Shown: in pieces, positions 40,920-49,701 of the stretch
Layout of the letters: every line of letters begins with the position of its first letter
Numbering within the stretch: the first letter of the stretch is position 1
Assembly (NCBI GenBank): GCA_965207995.1
Contig: OZ242299.1
Coordinates: 2,356,001-2,420,000, forward strand
From: DAOUKH01 sp965207995
GTDB lineage: Bacteria; Chloroflexota; Dehalococcoidia; SHYB01
DNA: 64,000 nt
Reading direction: 5' to 3'
Notes under the pieces: generated by a model
The model's database searches: none
Seen by the model: only the letters and a program-made list of their open reading frames with translations
Told to the model about the DNA's origin: nothing
Program-made: the position numbers and the translations under genes

Positions 40920-41297
40920 ATGGCGTTGCAGCTCGACCACACGATCGTGCCGGCCCATGACAAGGTGAAGTCGGCGGAGTTCATCGCGCGTCTCTTCGGG
41001 CTAACGTACGAAGGGACGTGGGGGCACTTCGCGCCGGTGAAGGTCAACGACACGTTGACGCTCGACTTCGACGACTCGGACGACCCGCGCGCAAACCACT
41101 ACGCTTTCCTCGCTTCGGACGAGGAGTTCGACGCGGTGCTCCAGCGGGTCAAGGACGAGGGAATTCCCTTCGGGAGCGGGCCCGGCTCACGGACGGACGG
41201 CAAGATCAACCACCGGCATCAGGGACGCGGGTTCTACTTCGAGTGTGAGAACGGCCACGTGTGGGAGGTCATCACCCACACGTACGTCACCGATTGA
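40920..41297 (+). CDS. VOC family (glyoxalase/bleomycin-resistance fold) protein
   Basis: A 125-residue VOC domain: LDHTIVPAHDKVKSAEFIARLFGL at the start with a likely metal His7, NHYAFLASDEEFDAVLQR in the centre and the C-terminal GRGFYFECENGHVWEVIT with the Glu ligand. The fold covers isomerases, dioxygenases and resistance proteins, so no reaction can be given. The ATG follows GGGAGG. Repeats surround it on both sides. Confidence 0.9.
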   Translation: MALQLDHTIVPAHDKVKSAEFIARLFGLTYEGTWGHFAPVKVNDTLTLDFDDSDDPRANHYAFLASDEEFDAVLQRVKDEGIPFGSGPGSRTDGKINHRHQGRGFYFECENGHVWEVITHTYVTD

Positions 41298-41338
41298 AGA
41301 GATCGGCGGGCTCCGAGGGCCCTTGGGGGTTGTCGGGG

Positions 41339-41460
41339 GGCCCCTCACCTCAATCCTCTCCCGTTGGGAGAGGAGGTGGGACCGCCCCACCGACTCTCTC
41401 TCAGTCTCCCCCAGCGGGGGAGAGGTCTAAGGTGCTCCACCTGTTGGCGGAGTGTTAGGG
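41339..41460 (+). repeat. CTCTCTC hairpin repeats, copies 9 and 10
   Basis: Two adjacent copies: a CCTCTCCC/GGGAGAGG hairpin with GTT loop at 41341-41382, then a full two-hairpin copy at 41394-41459 (CTCTCTCTCAGTC, TCTCCCCC/GGGGGAGA, AGGTCTAAGGTG, then CTCCACCTGTTGGCGGAG). They fill the gap between the VOC gene and the convergent pheT. Confidence 0.85.
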
Positions 41461-41490
41461 AAGGCCCCGCCCAGGCAGTTGGAGGGATGG

Positions 41491-43890
41491 TCAGGCGCGG
41501 AGGGTGGCGCCGAGCTCCTTTTGGAGGCGCTGGAGGAGGCGGGCCTGGGCCTTGTCGACCTCTTCGTTGGTGAGGGTGCGGCCCGGCGACTGCCAGACCA
41601 TGCGGTAGGCGAGCGACTTCTTGTCCCCGGCGATGCGGTCGCCGGCGTAAACGTCGAAGAGCGTCGCCTCGGCCACCAGCGGCGTCGCTTCGAGCATCGC
41701 CGTGACCCTTCCCGCAGGCAGGGATTGGTCGACGACGAGCGCGACGTCGCGGACGGCGCCGGGGAAACGGGCCAGGGGCCGGTAGCGCCGCCGCCCAGGG
41801 GGCGCGGCGTCGAGCAGTGTTCCGATGTCGATCTCGAAGTAGAGGCAGGGCCCGTCGCCGAGGTCGAAGGCGCGGAGGACGTTGGGGTGGATCTCGCCGA
41901 GCAGTCCCACGCGGGCCCCGGCGACGCGGACGGTCGCGGCGCGGCCGGGGTGGAGCAGTGAATCGCTCGCGGTCTCGTATTCCGCCTCGGTGGAAAGGGC
42001 CGCTAAGAGGGCGTCGAGGAGGCCCTTGGCGTCGTAGAAGTCGACCTGCGCCGGTGCGTCGCCGCTCCAGTGCGTTTCACCCCGCACGCCGGTGATGGCG
42101 GCGGCCAGGGTCTCGCGCTCGTCGGGGAGGTCGCCGGGCCGTGGGACGTAGACCTTGCCCACCTCGAAGAGGCGGAGGATGCCGTCCTCATGGCGGGCGT
42201 TCGCCGCGAGCGTTTGCAGCACGCCGCCGCGAAGGCTTCTCCGCAGTTCGGTCTGCTCGCTGGAGAGCGGGTTGAGGACGTGGAGGGAGGCGGGGTCTTC
42301 GACGCGGGCCTTGGCCTGGACGTCCGGGTTGGTGAGCGAATAGGTGACGATCTCGTCGAATCCGAGGGCGCGCATTTCGTCGCGAACGGCGCGCCTGAGG
42401 TCGAGGAAGGGCTGCGGCTCGAAGTCGGGCACCCGGCCGGTGATGCCGATCGTCGGCGCCCAGTCGTAGCCCTTGAGGCGTGCGATCTCCTCGATGAGGT
42501 CGTCCTCGATCTCGATGTCGGTGCGCCAGTAGGGGGCGGTGACGTCGAGGGCGCCCTTGCCCGCGGCGTCCGCCGTGAAGCCGAGCCGCGCCAGAAGCTC
42601 CCCGGCCTCGCTCGAAGGCACTTCCGCGCCGAGCACGAGCGCCGTCCGCGCTTCGGTGAGGCGCACCGCGGGGCGGGTCCGCGCGCCGGGGTAGGCGTCG
42701 ACCAGCCCCTCGGCGACCTCGCCACCGGCGACCTCGGCGATGAGCTTCAGGGCGCGGCGAGCGGCGTGCAGCGGCAACTCGGGGCTGAGCCCCTTGTCGA
42801 ATCGGATCGAGGCCTCGCTGCGCAGCGTCGTCTTCTGGGAGGTGCGCCGGATGTTGGCCGGGTTGAAGTTGGCCGATTCGAGGAGCACGTTGACCGTCGC
42901 CTCGGTGACCTCGCTGTCCTCGCCGCCCATGACGCCGGCGAGGGCGACGGGCTGCTCGGCGTCGGCGATGACCAGCATGTCGGCGTCGAGCTCGCGGGGG
43001 AGGCCGTCAATGGTGGTGATCCACTCGCCGGGGCGGGCGCGCCGGACGACGATGCGGTTCTCGCCGAGGCGGTCGTAGTCGAAGGCGTGGAGCGGCTGGC
43101 CCATCTCCAGCATCACGAAGTTGGTGACGTCGACGACGTTGTTGATTGACCGTGAGCCGTAGGCGGCCAGCTTTTCCTGCAGCCATCGGGGTGACGGCCC
43201 GATCTTCACGCCGGTGATGACGCCGCCGATGTAGCGCGGGCAGAGGTCGGGGTCGAGGATGTCGACACTGGTCTTGGACGCGGCGGGCGGGCCTTCCTCG
43301 GCGTAGCTGAGGTCGGGCTCGCGGGCCGTGCCGCCCGTCTGCGCCGCCACCTCGCGGGCCAACCCGAGCACCGAGAGAAGGTCGGGCCGGTTGGGCGTGA
43401 TGGAGAAGTCGAAGATGACGTCGCCGAGGTGGTCGGCGAGCGGTTGCCCAATGGGGGCGTCGTCGGGGAGCACCAGGATGCCCTCGTGCTCGTCGGAAAG
43501 GCCGAGCTCGCGCTCGGAGCAGACCATGCCCCGCGACTCGACGCCGCGGATCTTCGCCGCCTTGAGCTTGGAGAGCCGGCCGGTGTGCGCGTCGAAAAGC
43601 GTCGCGCCCTCGCGAGCGAAGGCGATCTTCTGCCCCGCGGCGACGTTGGGCGCCCCGCAGACTACTTGCGCCGTGCCATCGCCGGTGTCGACCGTGGCCA
43701 GCCGGAGGCGGTCGGCGTTGGGGTGGGGATCAACCGCGGTCACCAGTCCCACGGCGACGCCGTCCCAGTGCTCGCCGACGACCTCGAAGCCCTCGGCCTC
43801 GATGCCGGCCAAGGTCAGGCGGTGGGCGAGGGCGTCCGGGGCCACGCCGATGTCGACGTAGTCGCGGAGCCAGGAGAGTGGCGCTTTCAT
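41491..43890 (-). CDS. pheT: Phenylalanyl-tRNA synthetase beta subunit
   Basis: A 799-residue PheT: MKAPLSWLRDYVDI start, the EMAP-type tRNA-binding domain at about 40-150 (NADRLRLATVDTGDG, VVCGAPNVAAGQKIAFA), B3/B4 editing domain (VVDVTNFVMLEMGQPLHAFDYDRL near 225), B5 domain, core (FDEIVTYSLTNPDVQ) and the C-terminal ferredoxin-fold anticodon-binding domain (RYRPLARFPGAVRDVALVVD). Length is normal for the large bacterial form. It starts 13 nt after pheS. Confidence 0.97.
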   Translation of the reverse strand: MKAPLSWLRDYVDIGVAPDALAHRLTLAGIEAEGFEVVGEHWDGVAVGLVTAVDPHPNADRLRLATVDTGDGTAQVVCGAPNVAAGQKIAFAREGATLFDAHTGRLSKLKAAKIRGVESRGMVCSERELGLSDEHEGILVLPDDAPIGQPLADHLGDVIFDFSITPNRPDLLSVLGLAREVAAQTGGTAREPDLSYAEEGPPAASKTSVDILDPDLCPRYIGGVITGVKIGPSPRWLQEKLAAYGSRSINNVVDVTNFVMLEMGQPLHAFDYDRLGENRIVVRRARPGEWITTIDGLPRELDADMLVIADAEQPVALAGVMGGEDSEVTEATVNVLLESANFNPANIRRTSQKTTLRSEASIRFDKGLSPELPLHAARRALKLIAEVAGGEVAEGLVDAYPGARTRPAVRLTEARTALVLGAEVPSSEAGELLARLGFTADAAGKGALDVTAPYWRTDIEIEDDLIEEIARLKGYDWAPTIGITGRVPDFEPQPFLDLRRAVRDEMRALGFDEIVTYSLTNPDVQAKARVEDPASLHVLNPLSSEQTELRRSLRGGVLQTLAANARHEDGILRLFEVGKVYVPRPGDLPDERETLAAAITGVRGETHWSGDAPAQVDFYDAKGLLDALLAALSTEAEYETASDSLLHPGRAATVRVAGARVGLLGEIHPNVLRAFDLGDGPCLYFEIDIGTLLDAAPPGRRRYRPLARFPGAVRDVALVVDQSLPAGRVTAMLEATPLVAEATLFDVYAGDRIAGDKKSLAYRMVWQSPGRTLTNEEVDKAQARLLQRLQKELGATLRA

Positions 43891-43903
43891 GGGATAGACA
43901 AGC

Positions 43904-44911
43904 CTAGAACTGGCGCAGGAAGCGGATGTCGTTGGAGTAGTAGAGGCGGACGTCGTCGATGCCGTACTTCAGGTTAGCGATGCGCTCAACGCCCATGCCG
44001 AAGGCGAAGCCGGTGTAACGCTCGGGGTCGTAGCCGACGCCTTCCAGGACCTTGGGGTGGACCATGCCGGCGCCGAGGATTTCGAGCCAGCCGCCCTTGC
44101 CGTCGTCGATCGCCATCTCGGCGCCAGGCTCGACGAACGGGAAGTAGTCGCAGCGGAAGCGGACCTTGCGCTCGACGCCGAAGACGCGCTTGGCGAACTC
44201 GTAGAGTGTGCCCTTCAGGTGGGCGAAGGAGATGCCCTCGTCGACGGCGAGCCCCTCCACTTGGTGGAAGTGCCACTCGTGGGTGGCGTCGGTGGCCTCG
44301 TAGCGGTAGACCTTGCCGGGGACGATGACGCGCACCGGCGGCTGGTGGTTCTCCATGAATCGGATCTGCATTGGCGAGGTATGCGTGCGCAGCAGCATGG
44401 GCCCCGCGCCGGGGGCGTCGGCCTCGTCGATCCAAAAGGTGTCGTGCTGCTCGCGTGCGGGGTGGTCGGGCGGGATGTTCAGCGCCTCGAAGTTGTAGCG
44501 GTCCCACTCGACCTCGGGGCCCTCGACGACCTGGAAGCCCATCGCGGCGAAGGCGTCGGTGATCTCGCGGATCATTAGGGTCGTGGGGTGGAGATGGCCG
44601 CGGAGGGCGGGACGGCCCGGCAGGGTGACGTCGATGGCGTCGCGCTCGGCCAACGCGCCGGCGGCCGCCTCGCGCAGCGCCGTCTCGTGGGCCTCGCGCG
44701 CCGACTCGAGCTCCTGCTTGAGCCGGTTTGCCGTCGCGCCGACCTCGCGGCGCTCCTCCGGCGGGGCCTGGCCCAGGCCGCGCAGGACTTCAGTGAGGGG
44801 GCCCTTGCGGCCGAGGTAGGTGATGCGCCAGTCCTCGAGCTCGGCGGGGGACGACACCGCCCCGAGCGCGTCGAGCGCGTCCTGGCGCAGCTTGGCGAGG
44901 CGGTCGATCAC
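43904..44911 (-). CDS. pheS: Phenylalanyl-tRNA synthetase alpha subunit
   Basis: A 335-residue PheS. The N-terminal coiled coil starts RLAKLRQDALDAL, class II motif 1 is FQVVEGPEVEWDRYNFEALN, and further blocks are HPARE-HDTF, RTHTSPMQIR, the motif 2 region VYRYEATDATHEWHFHQVEGL and motif 3 GFAFGMGVERIANLKYGIDD. The start is unusual: no Shine-Dalgarno, two adjacent GTG codons (44914 and 44911), and a promoter so close that the message would begin at the second GTG, i.e. leaderless. That GTG is used here. Confidence 0.96.
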   Translation of the reverse strand: MIDRLAKLRQDALDALGAVSSPAELEDWRITYLGRKGPLTEVLRGLGQAPPEERREVGATANRLKQELESAREAHETALREAAAGALAERDAIDVTLPGRPALRGHLHPTTLMIREITDAFAAMGFQVVEGPEVEWDRYNFEALNIPPDHPAREQHDTFWIDEADAPGAGPMLLRTHTSPMQIRFMENHQPPVRVIVPGKVYRYEATDATHEWHFHQVEGLAVDEGISFAHLKGTLYEFAKRVFGVERKVRFRCDYFPFVEPGAEMAIDDGKGGWLEILGAGMVHPKVLEGVGYDPERYTGFAFGMGVERIANLKYGIDDVRLYYSNDIRFLRQF

Positions 44912-44918
44912 CACAACA

Positions 44919-44947
44919 GGATACGAAAGGCTTCGAGAAAGCGTCAA
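44919..44947 (-). promoter_or_regulatory. Predicted leaderless promoter of pheST
   Basis: Minus strand -35 TTGACG (44942-44947), 17-bp spacer, -10 TATCCT (44919-44924). A start 7 nt downstream falls on the GTG at 44911, so the transcript would begin with the pheS start codon. Confidence 0.6.
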
Positions 44948-44979
44948 ACCAGCGCGCCGCCGCCCGGCCCGCGGCAATC

Positions 44980-44988
44980 TGGTACGAT
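44980..44988 (+). promoter_or_regulatory. Extended -10 promoter of the first CaiB gene
   Basis: TGG-TACGAT (44980-44988) 9 nt before the ATG at 44998, leaving a leader of only about 0-4 nt. This is a second leaderless candidate in the same divergent gap, back to back with the pheS promoter. Confidence 0.5.
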
Positions 44989-44997
44989 TCGGGCGCG

Positions 44998-46134
44998 ATG
45001 AGCGGCCCCCTGACTGGCAAACGAGTCCTTGACCTTACCTGGGGCATCGCAGGGCCGATGGCCGGCATGATCATGGCCGACTACGGCGCCGACGTGGTCC
45101 GCGTCGAATCGCCCAGGTCCGACCCGCTCTCCGCCCACCCCGGCTACGTCGTGTGGAACCGCGGCAAGCGCAGCATGACGCTCGACGTCTTTCAGTCCGA
45201 AGGCGTCGAGGTGCTCGACCGCCTGCTCGCCGGCACCGACGTGCTCATGGAGTCCTTCCAGCCCGGCGTGACCGAACGGTACGGCTTCGGCTGGGAGGCC
45301 GTCCACGCCAAGCACCCCGGGGTGGTCTACACCTCGATCAGCGGCTATGGGCAGGAGGGCGAGGACCGCGACCGGCCCGGCTACGACGGGCTGGTCCAGG
45401 CCAGGATGGGGCTGCAGGAGCTCCAGCCGGGCTTCCGCGACGGGCCCAAGTTCGTCGGCTTCTCAATGGCGAGCACGCCGACGTCGTTCCTGGCCATGAT
45501 CGGGACGTTGACGGCGCTCTACATCCGTGAGACCTCCGGCCTCGGCCAGCACGTCGACACGTCGCTGCGCCAAGGGGCGCTGTCCATGCTCACGATGCAG
45601 TGGGCCACCGCGGAGAAGGGCCGCGACCGGTTCGACGTCAGCTTTTGGGACCGCAAGCTGCTCGTCGACCTCTTCCAGTGCGGCGACGGCAAGTGGCTGC
45701 ACATGCACACCGGGGCGCAGGGCGCGTACGACCGCTTCGTCGAGGGCGTCGAGATGCCGCATCTGATGGACAAGAAGCAGACCGAGGAGATGTGGGGGGA
45801 GATGCGCGCCGGGGCCACCCAGTGGTTCAAGACCCACACCCGTGAGGAAGCGCTCGATATGCTCAAGCGCCAGGACATCCCCGCCCTTCCGGTCGAGCCT
45901 CCCGGCGGCGCGCTCCGCGACCCGCAGGCCCGTCCCAATGGCTTTGTCCAGACCGTCCACGACCCCGTGTTGGGCGACATCGACGAGGTCGGCATGTACC
46001 TGAAGTTCGAGAAGACGCCGGGAGGGATTCGCGCGTCGGCCCCGGCCCGCGGGGCGGACACCGGCGAGCTGCTGGCCGAGGCGGGCTACTCGGCCGCCGA
46101 GATCGAAGGGCTGCGCGGACGGGGCGTGGTGTGA
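44998..46134 (+). CDS. CaiB/BaiF family III CoA-transferase
   Basis: A 378-residue family III CoA-transferase: GKRVLDLTWGIAGPMAGMIMADYGADVVRVE at the N-terminus, WNRGKRSMTLD near residue 57, VLMESFQPGVTERYGFGWEAVH, and GYGQEGEDRDRPGYDGLVQA. It transfers CoA from an acyl-CoA to a free acid. It pairs with a second family member 31 nt downstream. Some family III enzymes act as such pairs, so a heteromer is possible. The acids involved are unknown. Confidence 0.93.
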   Translation: MSGPLTGKRVLDLTWGIAGPMAGMIMADYGADVVRVESPRSDPLSAHPGYVVWNRGKRSMTLDVFQSEGVEVLDRLLAGTDVLMESFQPGVTERYGFGWEAVHAKHPGVVYTSISGYGQEGEDRDRPGYDGLVQARMGLQELQPGFRDGPKFVGFSMASTPTSFLAMIGTLTALYIRETSGLGQHVDTSLRQGALSMLTMQWATAEKGRDRFDVSFWDRKLLVDLFQCGDGKWLHMHTGAQGAYDRFVEGVEMPHLMDKKQTEEMWGEMRAGATQWFKTHTREEALDMLKRQDIPALPVEPPGGALRDPQARPNGFVQTVHDPVLGDIDEVGMYLKFEKTPGGIRASAPARGADTGELLAEAGYSAAEIEGLRGRGVV

Positions 46135-46165
46135 TGCGCCGTTCGTCCGGAAAGGAGCCGCTGCC

Positions 46166-47371
46166 ATGACCTACGCGCTGGAAGGCCTCAAAATCGTCGA
46201 CTTCGGCATCTTCTTCGCCGGGCCGTACGCGAGCAAGCTCCTTGCCGACCTTGGGGCGGAGGTCATCAAGGTCGAGCAGGTCACCGGCGACCCGCTGCGG
46301 CGTAGTCCCGGCCCGTTCAACGGCTGCCAACGGAACAAGCGCGCAATCGCGCTCGACCTGCGCACGGAGGAGGGGAAGGTCATCGCGCACAAGCTGATGG
46401 CCGAGGCCGACGTGGTCACCCACAACATGCGCCCCGGCGTCGCCGAGCGGCTGGGGATCGACTACGAGACCGCGAAGGGTCTGCGCGAGGATATTATCTA
46501 CCTCTACTCGCCCGCCTTCGGCACCGTCGGCCCGCGCAAGGACCAGCCCGGCTTCGAACCGCTGGTCTCCGCACTCGTCGGCATCGAGACGGCGGTGGCG
46601 GGCAAGGGCAACCCGCCGACGATGACGCTATCTTCCGTGAATATGGACCCGGGCAACGGGCTCATGGGTGCCGTCGGCATCATGATGGCCTTGAACCACC
46701 GCGCCGAGACCGGGGAGGGGCAGATGATCGAATGCCCGCAGATGGTCTCGGGGATGCTGTTCACCTCCGACATGTACTACCTGCCCGATGGGACGCTCTC
46801 GCCGCAGTACGAGCTCGACCAGGCCCAGACCGGCTTCGGCCCGATGTGCCGCCTCTACGAGACCAGGGAGGAGTGGATCTGCGTAGTCGTGCCCACGGAG
46901 CGCGACTTCCGCGCGATGTGCGGGGCGATGGGCGCGCCGGAGCTGGCCGACGATCCCCGCTGGGCGACGACGGAGGCCCGCGAGTCGAGCGCCGAGCTTG
47001 CCGCTGCGCTGGAGGCGCGGTTCCAGGAGCGCACCGCCCGCGAGTGGTTCGAGGTCCTCGACGGGGCGGGTGTCCCCTGCGAGGTCTCCGCACACGATGG
47101 TATACAGAAGCTCTTCGGCGACGACGGCAACCTTGAAAGCGGCCTGATCGCGGAGTATTGGCACCCGACCTACGGCATGATGCGCGAGGTCGGCGAGACG
47201 GTGCGCCTCTCCGACTCGCCGGGCCACATCTGGGGGCCGCCGCCCCTCATCGGCCAGCACGGCGAGGAAATCCTGGCCGAGCTCGGCTACGACGAGGCCC
47301 ACCGCCGCGAGCTGCGCGACCAGGGCGTCGTCGCCTGGCCCGACGACATCCCCGCGCCGCCGGCGGGATAG
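46166..47371 (+). CDS. CaiB/BaiF family III CoA-transferase, second of a pair
   Basis: A 401-residue family III CoA-transferase: LEGLKIVDFGIFFAGPYASKLLADLGAEVIKVE, CQRNKRAIALDLRTEEG, VVTHNMRPGVAERLGIDYE and a C-terminal PPLIGQHGEEILAELGYDE. It is related to, but clearly distinct from, the upstream copy. Cotranscription is likely because the gap is short and holds only AAAGGAG before the ATG. It has the usual single-unit length, unlike the tandem fusion at 21324-23762. Confidence 0.93.
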   Translation: MTYALEGLKIVDFGIFFAGPYASKLLADLGAEVIKVEQVTGDPLRRSPGPFNGCQRNKRAIALDLRTEEGKVIAHKLMAEADVVTHNMRPGVAERLGIDYETAKGLREDIIYLYSPAFGTVGPRKDQPGFEPLVSALVGIETAVAGKGNPPTMTLSSVNMDPGNGLMGAVGIMMALNHRAETGEGQMIECPQMVSGMLFTSDMYYLPDGTLSPQYELDQAQTGFGPMCRLYETREEWICVVVPTERDFRAMCGAMGAPELADDPRWATTEARESSAELAAALEARFQERTAREWFEVLDGAGVPCEVSAHDGIQKLFGDDGNLESGLIAEYWHPTYGMMREVGETVRLSDSPGHIWGPPPLIGQHGEEILAELGYDEAHRRELRDQGVVAWPDDIPAPPAG

Positions 47372-47388
47372 GAGCGGAGCGTCTGACG

Positions 47389-47967
47389 ATGTTCTGTCCG
47401 AGCTGCACGAGCGAAAACAGCGACAACGCCTCGTTCTGCGGCAACTGCGGCCACAACCTGCACTTGGAGGTCGGCCGTCCGGTGGACTACGTGCCGCCGG
47501 GGTCGCCGCCGCCGACGGGGGCGCCCGCTCATCCGGCGACCGGCTACGCCGGCTTCTGGCGCCGCTTCGCCGCCCGGATCATCGACATCATCGTGACGGC
47601 CTTGTTGAACATGGTCATTGTCACGATCGCCGCCGCTATCGCGGGATGGGAACAGGATACAACCGACGGCCAAGCAGAGATCTACATCATCAGCTTCGTC
47701 GTCGGGTGGCTTTACTACGCTGGGATGCACAGCTCCCCCTACCAGGCGACGCTGGGCAAGATGGCGCTTGGCATCGTGGTGACCGGATACAACGGTCAGC
47801 AGATCGGCTTTTGGCACGCGACCGCCCGTTATCTTGCGGAGATCATCTCCGCGCTGATCCTCTTCATCGGCTTCCTGATGGTGGCTTGGACGGAGCGGAA
47901 ACAGGCCCTGCATGACATGCTGGCCTCGACGCTGGTGGTCAACCGCGAGCAGCGGCAGGAGCCGTAG
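47389..47967 (+). CDS. Zinc-ribbon RDD-family membrane protein
   Basis: A 192-residue protein. An N-terminal zinc ribbon has Cys3, Cys6, Cys17 and Cys20 (CPSC...CGNC), followed by a Pro-rich linker at 30-55. An RDD domain then starts GFWRRFAARIIDIIV, with three membrane helices (about 60-85, 98-115, 148-170) and the conserved HSSPYQATLGKMALGIVVTG. RDD proteins may be small transporters or membrane adaptors; the role is unknown. It starts 17 nt after the CaiB pair with GGAGCGGAG and could be part of that transcript. Confidence 0.9.
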   Translation: MFCPSCTSENSDNASFCGNCGHNLHLEVGRPVDYVPPGSPPPTGAPAHPATGYAGFWRRFAARIIDIIVTALLNMVIVTIAAAIAGWEQDTTDGQAEIYIISFVVGWLYYAGMHSSPYQATLGKMALGIVVTGYNGQQIGFWHATARYLAEIISALILFIGFLMVAWTERKQALHDMLASTLVVNREQRQEP

Positions 47968-47986
47968 GCGAGCCCGCGCGGCGACG

Positions 47987-49684
47987 CTACATCCTGTCGG
48001 GGGCCGACATGCCCATGAGACCGAGGGCGCGGGCGAGGGAAATCTGCGCCGCCTTCACCAGCTTCAGGCGCGCCGCCGTCAGCGCCGGGTCGTTGGATAC
48101 GACGCGGCAGTGCTTGTAGAAGTGATGGAAGGCGGTCGCCAGCTCTTGGGCGTAGTGTGGAAGATGGTGTGGCTCGAGTGAGGCCGCGATCTGGTCGACC
48201 AGCTCGGGCAGGCCGAGCATCTTGCGGATGAGGGCCAGCTCCGCCTCGTGCGTCAGCAGCGCAACGTCGCCGCCCGCGTAGTCGATGTCGCGCTCGCCGG
48301 CCAGGCGGAGGATGCTGGCAATGCGGGCGTGGGCGTACTGGACGTAGTAGACCGGGTTGTCCTGCGACTGGCGCTTCGCGGCTTCCAGATCGAAGTCCAT
48401 CTGGCTGTCGGCGGAGCGTGAGAGCAGGTAGAAGCGGCAGACGTCGCGGCCCACCTCGTCGACGACCTCCCGCAGGGTGATCAGGTCGCCGGAGCGCTTC
48501 GATATCTTGATCGTCTCGCCGCCGCGCTTCAGCGTGACCAGCTGCCCGAGCACGAAAACGAGCTGCTCGGGGTCGAAGCCCAACGCCGCCATCGCGGCCT
48601 TCATGCGCGGGGTGTGGCCCTGATGGTCGGCGCCCCAGACGTCGATCACGCGCTCGAAGCCCCGCGCGCCGAACTTGTCGCGGTGGTAGGCGATGTCCGA
48701 CGCGAAGTAGGTGGGCGTGCCGTTGCTGCGGACGACGACGTTGTCCTTGTCCTCGCCGAGGCTCGTTGAGGTGAACCACGTCGCGCCCTCGCGCTCGGCG
48801 AGGAAGCCGTCGGCGCGCAGCGCGTCCATCGACGCCTCGTAGCGGGAGGCGCCGCCGTTCTCCGGTTCGAAGAGCGACCGCTCGCTGTACCAGACGTCGA
48901 ACTCGACGCCGAGGGCTTCGAGGTCGTCGCGGATGAGGTCGAGCATGAGCGGAAGGCCCGCCTCGCCGAGCCGCTGAGTTGCTTCTTCGGGGCTGCCGTC
49001 GCGGATGAGGTCTTCTAGCGCCGCGCGGTCGGACGCCTCGCCGAGGATGCGGCGCGCGGCGTCGGTGACGTAGTCGCCGGCGTAGCCGTCGTCGGGAAGC
49101 GCCACGTCCATGCCCAGCGACTGCGCGGCGCGCGCGTAGAGCGAGGCGTAGAAGTTGTCCATCTGGTTGCCGGCGTCGTTGACGTAATACTCGCGTACGA
49201 CGTCGAAGCCGGCGGCGGCGAGAACGTTTGCCAAGGTGCTGCCCAGGACCGCGCCGCGCGCGTGTCCGACGTGCACGGGGCCCGTCGGGTTGACACTGAC
49301 GAACTCGACCTGCACCTTGCGGCCCGCGCCGGCCGCGCTGTCGGCGTACCGCTCGCCTTCCGCCAGCACCGTCTCCACCTGACGGGTCAGCCAACTCTCA
49401 GCGAGCCTGAAATTGATGAAGCCGGGCCGGGCCGCCGTCGCCTCGGCGACCTCGTCGACTTGGGGCAGCGCGCCCGCGATGCGGTCGGCGATTTCGAGCG
49501 GGTCCATCCGCGCCTGCCGCGCCAGCTTCATGGCGAGGTTGGAGGCGTAGTCGCCGTGCTCGGGGTTCTGGGGACGTTGGATATCCCCGTCGGGCAGCGG
49601 CCCTTCGGGGAGCGCCCCCGCTTTCATCGCCGCCGCCGCCGCGCTCTGCGCCGCCAGCCGCAGCCTCTCTCGAATCCGTTCCAT
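47987..49684 (-). CDS. argS: Arginyl-tRNA synthetase
   Basis: A 565-residue class I synthetase. The N-terminal ArgRS domain (NPEHGDYASNLAMKLAR) is followed by the HIGH motif VHVGHARGAVLG near residue 132, YVNDAGNQMDNF, the KMSKS-type KISKRSGD and a C-terminal DALR anticodon-binding domain ending MGMSAPDRM. Length is normal. It is convergent with the RDD gene and lies 17 nt after a same-strand orphan gene that looks foreign. Confidence 0.97.
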   Translation of the reverse strand: MERIRERLRLAAQSAAAAAMKAGALPEGPLPDGDIQRPQNPEHGDYASNLAMKLARQARMDPLEIADRIAGALPQVDEVAEATAARPGFINFRLAESWLTRQVETVLAEGERYADSAAGAGRKVQVEFVSVNPTGPVHVGHARGAVLGSTLANVLAAAGFDVVREYYVNDAGNQMDNFYASLYARAAQSLGMDVALPDDGYAGDYVTDAARRILGEASDRAALEDLIRDGSPEEATQRLGEAGLPLMLDLIRDDLEALGVEFDVWYSERSLFEPENGGASRYEASMDALRADGFLAEREGATWFTSTSLGEDKDNVVVRSNGTPTYFASDIAYHRDKFGARGFERVIDVWGADHQGHTPRMKAAMAALGFDPEQLVFVLGQLVTLKRGGETIKISKRSGDLITLREVVDEVGRDVCRFYLLSRSADSQMDFDLEAAKRQSQDNPVYYVQYAHARIASILRLAGERDIDYAGGDVALLTHEAELALIRKMLGLPELVDQIAASLEPHHLPHYAQELATAFHHFYKHCRVVSNDPALTAARLKLVKAAQISLARALGLMGMSAPDRM

Positions 49685-49701
49685 GAGATGAAGGCTAAGG
49701 T

